Shown piece by piece: positions 25,484-34,860 of a DNA stretch of 64,000 nt (within the stretch, counting starts at the first letter, position 1; every line of letters begins with the position of its first letter). The notes beneath the pieces are model-generated. The model searched no databases, was not told the DNA's origin, and saw nothing but the letters and a program-made list of their open reading frames with translations. This DNA comes from B25-G16 sp964549945. GTDB lineage: Bacteria > Desulfobacterota > DSM-4660 > Desulfatiglandales > B25-G16. Location: positions 33,444 to 97,443 of the forward strand of contig CAZJXD010000007.1 in the NCBI GenBank assembly GCA_964549945.1, in the 5' to 3' direction. Position numbers and translations under genes: made by a program.

Positions 25484-25795
25484 TCAGCCTAACAGCGTTC
25501 GCAATATGAATTCCCTTGCCTTTCCCAAATTCCTTTGGGCATCTTTTCTGAGTTTCTCGATGTCCTTGTTCCATTCCTCGGTAATATTCCGGCACTCCTC
25601 TCGCGCGTCCTTCTCAGCAAACTCCCTCATCTTCTCCGCTTGATCTTGGGCGTTGCCAATCCTCTCCGCAATGAGCTTTTCCGCCTCGGCCTTGGCATTC
25701 TCCACCACGCTACCCGCCTCTTCCCTGGCATTCTCCGACCTCTTCCTCGCCTCGTTCTCCGCATTCTTTATCTTGTGCAGGGATTCTACGATCAT
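25484..25795 (-). CDS. ntpF: V-type ATP synthase subunit H (peripheral stalk coiled coil)
   Basis: A 103-residue, nearly all-helical, Ala/Glu/Lys-rich protein opening 'IVESLHKIKNAENEARK', the usual start of AhaH/NtpF. It pairs with subunit E as a right-handed coiled-coil stalk. First gene of the operon; 42 bases after the bactofilin start on the same strand, so the operon may be read from a bactofilin-side promoter. Confidence 0.85.
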   Translation of the reverse strand: MIVESLHKIKNAENEARKRSENAREEAGSVVENAKAEAEKLIAERIGNAQDQAEKMREFAEKDAREECRNITEEWNKDIEKLRKDAQRNLGKAREFILRTLLG

Positions 25796-25837
25796 CCTAA
25801 ACCTCTCTTGCTGGTATGGTCTTTTTTTAGGGGAATA

Positions 25838-26239
25838 CTACTTTAAGATGGAAAGGCTTTCAGTCTTTTTAGAAGGCAGGGTAATATCGTATTTTATCTC
25901 TTCCTCTAAGGCCTGCATCATGCAATTTCCCTCAAAGATGACCCCTTCCTCAATGACCAATTTCGGGGTCTGGATATTGCCAAAAAGCTTACCGGGAACA
26001 TTGATCTCTATCTTGTTTTCCGCAACGATATCGCCGCGAACCTCTCCGCTTATTATCATGTCACCAACGCGAACCCTGGACTTGATCACCGCGCTCTCGC
26101 CAACGATCAGGGTCCCGCTGGAAAAAATCTCCCCTGAGAACTTCCCGTCTATCCTCACGGCGCCGGTGAAGGAAAACTTGCCCTCGAATTCCGTATCCTT
26201 CCCTAAAAATGCGTTTATCTCATCCTTGGATTTCCTCAT
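25838..26239 (-). CDS. Bactofilin
   Basis: A 133-residue polymer-forming cytoskeletal protein (DUF583/CcmA). A short disordered N-terminus leads into a beta-helix core with the repeating pattern 'GKFSFTGAVRIDGKFSGEIFSSGTLIVGESAVIKSRVRVGDMIISGEVRGDIVA...'. Bactofilins localise peptidoglycan enzymes and shape cells. I chose ATG 26239, which has GGAGAG 9 bases upstream, over ATG 26260. It lies between rodA and the V-ATPase genes, all on the same strand; the 278 bases to rodA show no further gene. Confidence 0.9.
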   Translation of the reverse strand: MRKSKDEINAFLGKDTEFEGKFSFTGAVRIDGKFSGEIFSSGTLIVGESAVIKSRVRVGDMIISGEVRGDIVAENKIEINVPGKLFGNIQTPKLVIEEGVIFEGNCMMQALEEEIKYDITLPSKKTESLSILK

Positions 26240-26517
26240 GGATTGCTCTCCACTTTGCATTTTTTTCTGCGGCTACATACCATAGTCTCATCGTCGATTG
26301 CAAGAAAAATTGTCCGGACTTTCAATCAACGGGCATTCGCTATCCAGGAGAGAGGGGGGATCGATTTGGTCGGAAAGGCCGCTTTTTTTAGTTGGTCTGC
26401 TCCACCTGATGCGTACAGGGAAGGTTTAACAGCGGGTCATTGGTTGGACCTCCCGCTTTCACGAGCGAAGGTGTTCTAAGTTCCCGCGAGAGGGATCGAT
26501 TATGTGGCCGTAGTCCA

Positions 26518-27624
26518 TCATTTCTGAAACATAAACCTCCTCATGCTCACATTCATTGCCAGGCCCATGGCGGCCAATGCGGAAACCACGGATGATCCCC
26601 CGTAGCTAAACAGCACCAATGGGATCCCTACCACGGGAAGCAGGCCCGTCACCATGCACACATTGATTACAAGGTGCCAGAAGATCAATGCGACCACGCC
26701 TACCACCAAAAGGGTGCCAAATCTGTCCTTGCTGTTCCTGGCTATATTAAGACACCATAGTATCAAGAACAGGTAGAGCGTCAATAGCGCTGCCGAACCT
26801 ATGAAACCCCACTCCTCCGCCAAAACGGAAAACAAAAAGTCGGTATGTTGCTGGGGCAGAAAATTTAGGCTCGTCTGGGTCCCCTTGAGATACCCCTTCC
26901 CCCAGAACAGGCCCGAGCCAATGGCAATCTTAGACTGTGTCACGTGATAGGCGGAGCCAAGGGGGTCCGTCTCGGGTCTTAAAAACGCGATGATCCGCTT
27001 TTTCTGGTAACCCTGAAGGCTCAGCCAGAAAAAGGGGGCTGAAATACAGGCGATGGAAAAAAAGATGAGCATTGATCTCCGGTTCACATGGACGAAGAGG
27101 ATAATCGAGAAAGAGACGATTACCAACACCAGGGCAGTGCCCAGGTCTGGTTGGGAGACGATCATCACAAACGGTAAGGCGATCATCGCTAAGGGTTTCC
27201 ATATATCCCTCATCCTATAGTTTCCCGTCTTTGGTGAGGTGGAAAAATACTTCGCGAGCACCAGGACAACGGAGACCTTCACCATCTCCGAGGGCTGCAC
27301 CGAAAAGAATCCCAGGTGTAGCCAACGTTGGGAGCCATGTGTTACCTTGCCTATATAGAAAACGGCCACCAGAAGTATCATGCATAGAATAAACAGGGGA
27401 TACGCGAGCCTGTCGAGTATGTGATAATCGAAGGTCGTCATGAGCAGCAGTACCAGGAAGCCAATCCCGTACCAACAAATCTGCTTCACGTAGATCCCGC
27501 TTCCCCCGATGGATCTGATTGAGTACGTGGCGCTGTAAAGGTTAACCACGCTCAGCAACCCAATCATCATCAAGATGGCCAAGAGAATCCAGTCGAAGTT
27601 ATCCAACAATCGTCGATCAAACAT
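26518..27624 (-). CDS. rodA: Rod-shape peptidoglycan glycosyltransferase RodA
   Basis: A 368-residue SEDS-family membrane protein with about ten helices. Diagnostic stretches are 'QPDLGTALVLV', 'GYLKGTQTSLNFLPQQHTDFLFSVLAEEWGF' in the large loop, including the conserved catalytic-region residues, and 'LPVVGIPLVLFSYGGSSV' near the C-terminus. It polymerises glycan strands with the transpeptidase encoded just upstream. Same-strand neighbour of mrdA with a 26-base gap. Confidence 0.95.
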   Translation of the reverse strand: MFDRRLLDNFDWILLAILMMIGLLSVVNLYSATYSIRSIGGSGIYVKQICWYGIGFLVLLLMTTFDYHILDRLAYPLFILCMILLVAVFYIGKVTHGSQRWLHLGFFSVQPSEMVKVSVVLVLAKYFSTSPKTGNYRMRDIWKPLAMIALPFVMIVSQPDLGTALVLVIVSFSIILFVHVNRRSMLIFFSIACISAPFFWLSLQGYQKKRIIAFLRPETDPLGSAYHVTQSKIAIGSGLFWGKGYLKGTQTSLNFLPQQHTDFLFSVLAEEWGFIGSAALLTLYLFLILWCLNIARNSKDRFGTLLVVGVVALIFWHLVINVCMVTGLLPVVGIPLVLFSYGGSSVVSALAAMGLAMNVSMRRFMFQK

Positions 27625-27650
27625 GTAGCCTTATCGCTCCATTGCCCTCA

Positions 27651-29492
27651 TTAGGTCCTTGAATTGAAATAGCCCTCGAGTATCATCTTCGCGATAGGGG
27701 CTGCCGTCGCCCCTCCCGTGCCTCCGTGTTCTATTACTATGCTCAGCGCGATCACCGGGCTCTCCGCAGGTGCAACCGCCACGAACCACGAATGGTCACG
27801 GAATTTATAGGGAACCTCCTCTTCTTCGATGACCTCTCCCTCTTCGGGCAGGGCTATCACCTGGGAAGTGCCCGTTTTGCCGGCGACCTGTAGGGCATCA
27901 GGCCTCGCCCTTCTTCCCGTTCCCGTTGGCTCGTTGACCACCCCGAGCAGGGCCCTTCTGATCAATTCCATGTTCTCCTTTCTAAGGTTCCAGCGCCCCA
28001 AGGTATCGGGCTTAAACCGAAAGACCGCGTTCCCGTCCTCCTTGCCTACCAATTTCGTTACCTGGGGCCTATAGAGGATTCCCCCGTTAAACAGGGCCGA
28101 GATAAATCGCGTCATTTGGATCGGCGTAATAAGGGTAAAGCTCTGCCCAACGGCCACAGACAGGGTTTCCCCTTCCTGCCATGGAACATGCCAATGCGTG
28201 AGCTTCCAATCCCTGTCCGGGACGAGCCCCGATTTCTCGTCTCCCAATCGAAGGCCTGTTCTCGAGCCAAAGCCGAGTAACCTGGCGTATCTCGCGATGG
28301 TATCTATGCCTATCCTTTGACCCATTTTGTAAAAGTACACATCACACGACTCAACTAACGCCCTGTGGAGATCTACCGCACCGTGGCCTCCCTCCTTCCA
28401 ATCGCGATATAGCCTGCCCTGAAAGTAGTAGTTTCCTGTGCAGATTACCTTCTCTTGGGGATCGATTATTCCCTCCTCCAGCCCTGCGAGGGCCACCACT
28501 ATCTTGAAAAGCGAGCCCGGCGGATACTGTCCCGTTGTCGCCCTGTTTTGCAGTGGAAAACGGAGGTTGGAAACGAGGCTTTCCCACCCTTTCCTGTCCA
28601 TCCCCATTGCGAAGTCATTTGGATCAAATGTGGGGCTGCTCGCCATTGCCAATATTTCCCCATTCATGGGATTCATGGCGACGATCGCGCCTGCTTTATC
28701 CTCAAGGGCCTTCTCGGCCAACATCTGAATATTCTTGTCTATGGTCAACGTGACATTCAAACCCGGCTCCGCATCCCTCTGGTAGAGCACCCGCAGCCTC
28801 CTGCCATAAGCATCTACCTCGACCTGTTGCCCTCCCCTGACGCCATTCAGCTGCTTCTGCCACTTTCTCTCGATGCCGAATTTTCCCACAAAGTCCCCGA
28901 GCCTATTCTGTGCGTACTCTCCGCTGTTCAGCTGTTCCCTATCAATTTCTCCCAGATAGCCAATGAGGTGAGAGGCAAAGGGGCCATAGAGGTAATGCCT
29001 CCTCGCCTTCACATCTATCACCACACCGGGCAAGCTGAACGCATTCGTCTCCACGCTGGCCAACTCATCGCGGGTGAGGCCCCTCTTTATGTAGATGGGA
29101 TTAAAGGGATTAAGCTTCTGGGCCCTTCTTATCCTCTTACTTGCTGAGCCATCGTCTATCTCAACCAATCCCCGTAGCCCGGTCAACAGGCCATCCAAAT
29201 CCCCTATGTCCTCGGGAATAGCCCCCAGTATGAACAGAGGTCGATTATCGACCAATAGCTCGCCATTCCTGTCGTAGATTAACCCCCGAAAGGGCAATAC
29301 ATCGCGAAGGTCTATCCTGTTGTTCTCCGATTGTGTCCTGAATTTTGCGCCGTGAATGATCTGCATAAACCACAATCGCACGAATAACACACCGAAGACA
29401 ATAAGGATAAAGAAGGTAAGCTTGGTGAGTCGCCTTTGAAATATATCGGTCTCTACAGGGTCAAAGCCAGAACGCCCTACCATGATTATCAC
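27651..29492 (-). CDS. mrdA: Penicillin-binding protein 2 (elongasome transpeptidase)
   Basis: A 613-residue bitopic protein: one membrane helix near residues 27-47, a pedestal domain, then a transpeptidase domain. The active-site motifs are SLFK (in 'YPPGSLFKIVVAL'), S-C-D in 'VESCDVYFYKMG', and KTG in 'VAGKTGTSQV'. It cross-links peptidoglycan with RodA and MreBCD. The frame opens with GTG at 29492; the ATG three codons later at 29483 is equally possible. It follows mreD with only 9 bases between. Confidence 0.95.
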   Translation of the reverse strand: MIIMVGRSGFDPVETDIFQRRLTKLTFFILIVFGVLFVRLWFMQIIHGAKFRTQSENNRIDLRDVLPFRGLIYDRNGELLVDNRPLFILGAIPEDIGDLDGLLTGLRGLVEIDDGSASKRIRRAQKLNPFNPIYIKRGLTRDELASVETNAFSLPGVVIDVKARRHYLYGPFASHLIGYLGEIDREQLNSGEYAQNRLGDFVGKFGIERKWQKQLNGVRGGQQVEVDAYGRRLRVLYQRDAEPGLNVTLTIDKNIQMLAEKALEDKAGAIVAMNPMNGEILAMASSPTFDPNDFAMGMDRKGWESLVSNLRFPLQNRATTGQYPPGSLFKIVVALAGLEEGIIDPQEKVICTGNYYFQGRLYRDWKEGGHGAVDLHRALVESCDVYFYKMGQRIGIDTIARYARLLGFGSRTGLRLGDEKSGLVPDRDWKLTHWHVPWQEGETLSVAVGQSFTLITPIQMTRFISALFNGGILYRPQVTKLVGKEDGNAVFRFKPDTLGRWNLRKENMELIRRALLGVVNEPTGTGRRARPDALQVAGKTGTSQVIALPEEGEVIEEEEVPYKFRDHSWFVAVAPAESPVIALSIVIEHGGTGGATAAPIAKMILEGYFNSRT

Positions 29493-29501
29493 CCGAGATC
29501 G

Positions 29502-30065
29502 CTATAGGGGAGCCTGAGGCTTCTCCTGGGCATAGCCTAGGCCCTCCGGTCCCCCTATTATATCCAGGAAATAGAACAAGGGCGGAGCAAGGAGGCTCGT
29601 TATTAAGGCGGATAACAGCATGAAAACGAAGGGCATTGACGGCATAAATTGCCCAGCCGAAAAGAGCCTCAATATAACCAGGAGAAAGGCCCACTTGGCA
29701 AAAAGGAAAATGGCTACAAATAGCGTTGATGTCTTTATGTTGTTGAAATCCAAAAATTGGCGGCAACGGAACATCCCAAAGATGATAGCTGAATACACAA
29801 AGGCAAACAATCCAAGCTGACTTGGAGCCAGCACATCGGTTAAGATCCCCATACAAAAGGCGAGGCATCCCGCTCTCAACTCCTGATTCTTGCCGAGGAT
29901 ATAGATGAGAACGATTGGGATGAGATCGATATCCAGCCACTCAATCCCCAAGAGGTGGCCGATGCTTCCCCGTAGGAGAACAAAAATGCCGCTCATTACA
30001 CAGATGAGGGAAAACAAAACCCCCCCGCCCTCTCTCAAGTTTTCTATAAAATTTCCAGTCCCCAT
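29502..30065 (-). CDS. mreD: Rod-shape-determining protein MreD
   Basis: A 187-residue inner-membrane protein with five or six helices. Sequence conservation in MreD is low; the call rests on size, topology and its exact place between mreC and mrdA. 'LRAGCLAFCMGILTDVLAPSQLGLFAFVYSAIIF' is the MreD core region. Only 9 bases separate it from mreC and from mrdA. Confidence 0.85.
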   Translation of the reverse strand: MGTGNFIENLREGGGVLFSLICVMSGIFVLLRGSIGHLLGIEWLDIDLIPIVLIYILGKNQELRAGCLAFCMGILTDVLAPSQLGLFAFVYSAIIFGMFRCRQFLDFNNIKTSTLFVAIFLFAKWAFLLVILRLFSAGQFMPSMPFVFMLLSALITSLLAPPLFYFLDIIGGPEGLGYAQEKPQAPL

Positions 30066-30074
30066 TTCCCTGCC

Positions 30075-30941
30075 TTACCGCGCTGAGTTCGTCATCCCTT
30101 GGGCTTTGCCCTTTCGAAGGGGAAGGAAGTTCCGCGTCAGGATTATGAGAACCTCCTCTAATTTGTTGAAATCCACAGCGGGAATGACCCGCACATCCTT
30201 GAAAAGCTTATAGGGGGAGTCGTCAACCCGCTTGACCCGGCCCAGATGAAGGCCCTTTGGGAATACGCCTCCCAGGCCTGAGGTCACAATAGCATCGCCC
30301 GGCCTTATCTCACATGTCTTTATTACGTAATCGAAATAGCACTCGCCCGATCCACTTCCCTTTAGCATACCTCTTCCCCTTGAGCTCTGGACTAATCCGT
30401 CAATAGCGGAGTTTTGATCCGTAACCAACAAGACCTGGGAATAATGGGGCGAGACCGAAACCACCCTTCCGACAACCCCCTCGGAGTTCACCACTGCCAT
30501 GTTGATCGCAACGCCCTCATGGGCACCCTTATCGATAATAATGGATTTAAACATGCCGCTGGAGTCCCATCCCGTCACCATTGCCGGCAGGAGCGGGTCA
30601 TCGGCGTTGTCTTGAAATTTGAGGAGGTCTTGCAGGCGCTTGTTGGTTAACAATACCTCTCGATACCTGCTGTTTTCGAGCTCGAGCAGCTCGATCTGCG
30701 CCTTGAGTTGAAGGTTCCCCTGACGAGCCTCCACCAGGAAGAAATAGTTGCTCCAGATATCCCTTATGAAGCGTACTGTGCCGATGAAGAGCTTTTGAAT
30801 GGGAGCGGTTACTTCAATAGCGAGCCTTTCGGCTGGATTCCACTCTTGCCCCTTGCCGATGCTGAGGGACAGCAAGATCACGGATATCACCAAAAAGATA
30901 TAGGCAACCCATTTCGGCTTATGCTCTAAAAAGATGGTCAA
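30075..30941 (-). CDS. mreC: Rod-shape-determining protein MreC
   Basis: A 288-residue bitopic periplasmic scaffold: N-terminal membrane helix (about 10-28), coiled coil (about 65-100), then the beta-rich domain with 'VTGWDSSGMFKSIIIDKGAHEGV', 'VNSEGVVGRVVSVSPHYSQVLLVTD' and 'GDAIVTSGLGGVFPKGLHLGRV'. The frame begins with TTG at 30941 after GCTAGCGGCAA; I see no better start, so a TTG start is likely. It follows mreB with a 24-base gap. Confidence 0.93.
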   Translation of the reverse strand: MTIFLEHKPKWVAYIFLVISVILLSLSIGKGQEWNPAERLAIEVTAPIQKLFIGTVRFIRDIWSNYFFLVEARQGNLQLKAQIELLELENSRYREVLLTNKRLQDLLKFQDNADDPLLPAMVTGWDSSGMFKSIIIDKGAHEGVAINMAVVNSEGVVGRVVSVSPHYSQVLLVTDQNSAIDGLVQSSRGRGMLKGSGSGECYFDYVIKTCEIRPGDAIVTSGLGGVFPKGLHLGRVKRVDDSPYKLFKDVRVIPAVDFNKLEEVLIILTRNFLPLRKGKAQGMTNSAR

Positions 30942-30965
30942 TTGCCGCTAGCCTGAACTCCTTTA

Positions 30966-32000
30966 TTACTTAACCAGAATCTCCTTCAATAGCGATAAAT
31001 TATCCAAGGCCTTTCCGGCTCCTATGACCACTGTGGTGAGGGGATCATCTGTAATCGTTATTGGCAGTCTGGTTTCCTCTCTCAGCAAGGCATCGAGGTT
31101 TTTCAGCAGTGCACCGCCACCGGTCAAGACTATTCCCTTGTCAACCACATCGGCGGATAACTCGGGAGGGGTTTGTTCCAAGGCAATCCTCACCGTTTCA
31201 ACTATGGTCTCCACTTGCTCTGATATGGCCTTTCTCACCTCCTCTGAGTCTATGGTGAGTATCTTCGGAATGCCGGTGACCAGATCCCTGCCCTTAACCT
31301 CAATGAATTCCGGCTCATCCATTGGATAGGCGTTTCCCACAGTAATCTTGATGAGCTCAGCTGTCTGAAGGCCTATTAAGAGATTATATTTTCTCTTGAT
31401 ATGCTGCAGGATGGCTTCATCCATCTTATCGCCTCCCACCCTTACCGAACGAGAATACACGGTTCCGGCCAAGGAGATAACGGCTACCTCCGTGGTTCCT
31501 CCCCCGATGTCTACTACTATGTTGCTCGTGGGCTCAGTAATGGGTAAATCCGCCCCTATCGCCGCAGCCATGGGCTCCTCGATTAAATACACCTCCCGAG
31601 CCCCGGCGGACTCCGCCGACTCTCGAACAGCCCTCTTCTCCACCTGAGTGACTCCCGAGGGCACGGATATTATAATGCGAGGCCGCACCAGGGACCTCCT
31701 GTTGTGGACCTTTCTAATGAAATACCGTAGCATCGTCTCGGTAATATCGAAATCGGCAATGACCCCATCCTTCATGGGCCTTGTTGCCACGATATCCCCG
31801 GGCGTTCGGCCAAGCATTGTCTTCGCCTCTTTTCCCACCGCCAAAATCTTGTTTCCTCCCCGATCTCCTTTCTTTATCGCAACCACCGAAGGCTCGTTCA
31901 GCACTATCCCCTTGCCTTTCACATATACCAATGTGTTGGCAGTACCCAGGTCAATGGCCAGGTCGTTTGAGAACCAACCAAAGAGAGGATCTAGTAACAT
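30966..32000 (-). CDS. mreB: Rod-shape-determining protein MreB
   Basis: A 344-residue bacterial actin. It carries the phosphate-1 loop 'DLGTANTLVY', 'EEPMAAAIGADLPI', the phosphate-2 loop 'VDIGGGTTEVAVISL' and 'GIVLTGGGALL' for the adenosine site. It organises the elongasome at the membrane. AAAGGAG precedes the ATG. First gene of the mreB-mreC-mreD-mrdA-rodA run; divergent from rpmH. Confidence 0.97.
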   Translation of the reverse strand: MLLDPLFGWFSNDLAIDLGTANTLVYVKGKGIVLNEPSVVAIKKGDRGGNKILAVGKEAKTMLGRTPGDIVATRPMKDGVIADFDITETMLRYFIRKVHNRRSLVRPRIIISVPSGVTQVEKRAVRESAESAGAREVYLIEEPMAAAIGADLPITEPTSNIVVDIGGGTTEVAVISLAGTVYSRSVRVGGDKMDEAILQHIKRKYNLLIGLQTAELIKITVGNAYPMDEPEFIEVKGRDLVTGIPKILTIDSEEVRKAISEQVETIVETVRIALEQTPPELSADVVDKGIVLTGGGALLKNLDALLREETRLPITITDDPLTTVVIGAGKALDNLSLLKEILVK

Positions 32001-32132
32001 CGATATCTCCTTTCAAAATCTCATACCTTGATTAGCTTAAATAATTTTAAGAGATTTATCAATAAAAATAGCGCCTACCTCAATAAAGGAGCGGCAGTAT
32101 GCTCGCCATAGGATTCAATCCAAGGCCCTCTT

Positions 32133-32161
32133 TTGTCTTGACAACGTATAAGAGCTATGAT
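32133..32161 (+). promoter_or_regulatory. Candidate sigma-70 promoter for rpmH
   Basis: TTGTCT at 32133-32138 and TATGAT at 32156-32161 are separated by exactly 17 bases; the -10 box matches 5 of 6 consensus positions. The likely transcript start is about 35 bases before the rpmH ATG at 32204. It lies in the mreB-rpmH divergent gap, where the dnaA gene often sits in other bacteria but is absent here. Confidence 0.5.
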
Positions 32162-32203
32162 TAGTAAGATGAGTTATTTCTGGCGGAAGGGAAGTATTTC
32201 TCT

Positions 32204-32338
32204 ATGAAGCAAACGTTTCAACCAAGCAATATAAAGCGGTCCCGTGTCCATGGCTTTCGTGCGAGGATGAGCAGCAAGGGCGGAAGAAGGGTTCTCAAAA
32301 GAAGGAGGGCTAAGGGCCGGAAAAGGCTTGCTGTGTAA
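32204..32338 (+). CDS. rpmH: 50S ribosomal protein L34
   Basis: A 44-residue, highly basic protein beginning MKQTFQPSNIKRSRVHGFRA and ending RRRAKGRKRLAV, a standard L34 with the conserved 'R.HGFraRM.skgGRrVl..RRakGRk.L.v' pattern. It binds 23S rRNA in the large subunit. First gene of the rpmH-rnpA-yidD-yidC-jag-mnmE block. Confidence 0.97.
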   Translation: MKQTFQPSNIKRSRVHGFRARMSSKGGRRVLKRRRAKGRKRLAV

Positions 32339-32408
32339 CACGCCGTATGGTTCGGTCTTATACAGGGGTTACGGATCTCGCCCATTCTCTATACGGTGAT
32401 GCCTTGAG

Positions 32409-32762
32409 ATGAGATCATTTTCGCTTACGAAAAGGGAGCGGATTCTCAAGAGGGCCGATTTCACCGACATTAATCTTCACGGCAAGAGGTTTCGCACAGA
32501 AAATTTCACCATTGTTGCACAACCAAACGGCAGGGATGTGACGAGACTGGGTGTAACGGTCAGCAAGAGGGTGGGAAATTCCGCAAAGAGAAACCGCGTG
32601 AAACGATTGATTAGGGAATTCTTCCGGCTACACAAGCACGAAATGCCGAAAGGATACGATGTGGTAATCGTCCCCATGCATGAAATCGAAGCGCCGAGCC
32701 TTTCTAAGATATATGAGGAGTTGGGTAACGCATTAATAAAAAATGGCGAATTCCTTTCTTAA
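32409..32762 (+). CDS. rnpA: Ribonuclease P protein component
   Basis: A 117-residue basic protein that binds RNase P RNA and assists 5' maturation of tRNAs. 'RILKRADF', 'TRLGVTVSKRVGNSAKRNRVKRLIREFFR' (the RNR motif helix) and 'GYDVVIVP' identify it. It overlaps yidD by 20 bases in another frame, the common arrangement. Confidence 0.96.
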   Translation: MRSFSLTKRERILKRADFTDINLHGKRFRTENFTIVAQPNGRDVTRLGVTVSKRVGNSAKRNRVKRLIREFFRLHKHEMPKGYDVVIVPMHEIEAPSLSKIYEELGNALIKNGEFLS

Positions 32763-32973
32763 ACCGAGCACGTGGATAATAGCGTTAATCAGGTGTTATC
32801 AAATAGCACTATCGTCTTTTTTGCCGGCCTCGTGTCGATTTATGCCCACATGTTCTACTTATGCCTCCCTTGCCATTAAGAAATACGGGGTCATTAAAGG
32901 AGGGTTCCTCGCGGCAACAAGGATACTTAAATGCCACCCCTTTCATCCAGGCGGGTATGATCCCCTCAGGTGA
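32743..32973 (+). CDS. yidD: Membrane protein insertion efficiency factor YidD
   Basis: A 76-residue membrane-associated protein with the family signature 'CRFMPTCSTYASLAIKKYGVIKGG' and the 'ILKCHPFHPGGYDP' C-terminus containing the conserved Cys residues. It aids YidC-dependent insertion. It begins inside rnpA (20-base overlap). The 229 bases between it and yidC hold no other convincing gene. Confidence 0.94.
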   Translation: MANSFLKPSTWIIALIRCYQIALSSFLPASCRFMPTCSTYASLAIKKYGVIKGGFLAATRILKCHPFHPGGYDPLR

Positions 32974-33202
32974 GCCCAGCGAGAGTCTTATGCGTGTATT
33001 ATCCCCGCGGTGAAAGAAGAGAGCCCGAGCAGACAGCGAATGGGCGAACAGATGGGCAATTCCTACAGGGCACGCACACCTTTCTTTTTACCGGCGCATT
33101 TCGCATATATGGTGGCCTCTTTTACTCGCTCACCGGGCATCATACGTTGCTAATTGTGGTGCAAGTGATTATGATTTAATCTGATTAATGCTGGATTTTT
33201 CA

Positions 33203-34834
33203 ATGGATAAAAGAACATTATTGGCCTTGATCCTGTCGTTTCTCGTCTTTCTCGTCTGGTCTCTCCTTTTTGGACCAAAACCAACGGACAAAACGGCCGA
33301 GAAACCCCCGACCCCGGAAAAAGGGCAGGAGCAGCGGGTTTTGCCGGAGAGAACGAAACCCCTGGGCCCCCAAAAAGAACTGATGCTGGAGGCAGTATCT
33401 GAAGCAAAGGACATCAAGGTCGAAACGGAACTCTACTCCGCTCTTTTTTCCGGTTCCGGCCCAATGATCAAGGGATTCAAATTAAAAAAATACCGGGCTA
33501 CCGTTGAAAAGGACTCCCCTTTAAAGGAGCTAATCCACGTGAACAATAAAGAGGGCTATGGGTTCAACCTCGGTTTCTCCGGTCAAAACATACCGAATAT
33601 CAACTGGTCAGCGTATACAGTAAAGAGAAAAAATATCACCCTGAAAAAGGGCGATCAACCTGAGGAGTTGGTCTATGAATGGAAGTCCCCTCAAGGAGTA
33701 GACATACAAACACGATTCCTCTTCCACGCCGACAAGTACAACATCGACCTCGCGGTCACCGTCAATAACGGGTCCGGGCACCTCATTGATGACGCCCTTT
33801 TGCTCCACATCGCACATCTTCCCCGGGAGGGCAAGAAGGCGTATGGCGCATTCGAGGGTATGGCCCTTTTGCTCGGCGACAAGCTCAAGGAGATCAAGGA
33901 AGGCAAAGTAAAGGAAAAGCAGTTCGAGGGCCGGATACCATGGGTAGCCTATGAGGAACCGTACTTCATGACCGCCATAGCCAACGAAAACGATACCGGG
34001 CTCACCGCAAAGGGCACCACGCTCTCCGACGGAGAAATCAGGGTATCTTACATAACCCCCTCCCTCAACGTGAAACCCTTGGAAAGGATCACCAAGAATT
34101 TCGCCCTCTACCTGGGTCCAAGGGATCTCTATGTGCTGAAAGGGTTAGGAAAAAAACTTGAAAAGGCAATCAACTTCGGGTGGTTCGATATAATCGCCAA
34201 ACCCCTGTTGGTCACGCTCCGCTTTTTTAATAAATATGTCTCGAATTACGGCGTTTCCATCATCCTGCTCACCATCCTCATCAAGATACTGTTTTGGCCG
34301 CTCACCCGTAAGAGCTATCAATCCATGAAGGAAATGAGGAAGCTCCAGCCCATGATGGCCAAGATAAGGGAAAAGTACAAAAACAATAAGCAGGAAATGC
34401 AGAAACAGCTCATGAACCTCTACAAGACCTATAAGATAAATCCCATGGGGGGCTGCTTGCCCATGGTGGTGCAGATACCCGTCTTCTTCGCCTTTTACCG
34501 AATACTGCCCAGCTCAATAGAGCTGCGACACGCCCCTTTTGTGCTGTGGATCAACGATCTGTCCGCGCCTGAAAGGCTCTTTTCTTTCTCCTTTAAAATA
34601 CCCTTTATGGCCCCTCCTTACGGTATCCCGGTCTTGACCCTGTTGATGGGTGCATCCATGTTTCTCCAGCAAAAAATGACACCCTCTCCGGGTGACCCCG
34701 CTCAGGCAAAGATGATGATGATGCTGCCAATCGTGTTTACGTTTTTATTCATCAATTTTCCATCTGGTTTGGTGCTTTACTGGTTAACTAACAATTTGCT
34801 ATCGATTGCCCAACAATATAGGATTAATAGATAA
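33203..34834 (+). CDS. yidC: Membrane protein insertase YidC
   Basis: A 543-residue inner-membrane insertase of the Gram-negative type: N-terminal helix (residues 3-21), a large periplasmic beta-sandwich domain (about 60-340), and five C-terminal helices. 'YGVSIILLTILIKILFWPLTRKSYQSMKEMRKLQPMM' carries the conserved hydrophilic-groove Arg, followed by 'NPMGGCLPMVVQIPVFFAFYRIL' and 'NFPSGLVLYWLTNNLLSI'. The in-frame ATG at 33188 is five codons upstream; MDKRTLLAL at 33203 is the typical YidC start. Confidence 0.96.
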   Translation: MDKRTLLALILSFLVFLVWSLLFGPKPTDKTAEKPPTPEKGQEQRVLPERTKPLGPQKELMLEAVSEAKDIKVETELYSALFSGSGPMIKGFKLKKYRATVEKDSPLKELIHVNNKEGYGFNLGFSGQNIPNINWSAYTVKRKNITLKKGDQPEELVYEWKSPQGVDIQTRFLFHADKYNIDLAVTVNNGSGHLIDDALLLHIAHLPREGKKAYGAFEGMALLLGDKLKEIKEGKVKEKQFEGRIPWVAYEEPYFMTAIANENDTGLTAKGTTLSDGEIRVSYITPSLNVKPLERITKNFALYLGPRDLYVLKGLGKKLEKAINFGWFDIIAKPLLVTLRFFNKYVSNYGVSIILLTILIKILFWPLTRKSYQSMKEMRKLQPMMAKIREKYKNNKQEMQKQLMNLYKTYKINPMGGCLPMVVQIPVFFAFYRILPSSIELRHAPFVLWINDLSAPERLFSFSFKIPFMAPPYGIPVLTLLMGASMFLQQKMTPSPGDPAQAKMMMMLPIVFTFLFINFPSGLVLYWLTNNLLSIAQQYRINR

Positions 34835-34860
34835 GTGGGTTAATGTCAGGAGGAAGCTTT

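Noticed and set aside
26261..26517. Plus-strand gene at 26243-26479
   Set aside because: The translation has no family features, no ribosome site and runs against both flanking genes; treated as intergenic.
32970..33179. 69-residue frame between yidD and yidC
   Set aside because: Opens at GTG overlapping the yidD end, no ribosome site, no recognisable family, and yidC follows normally.
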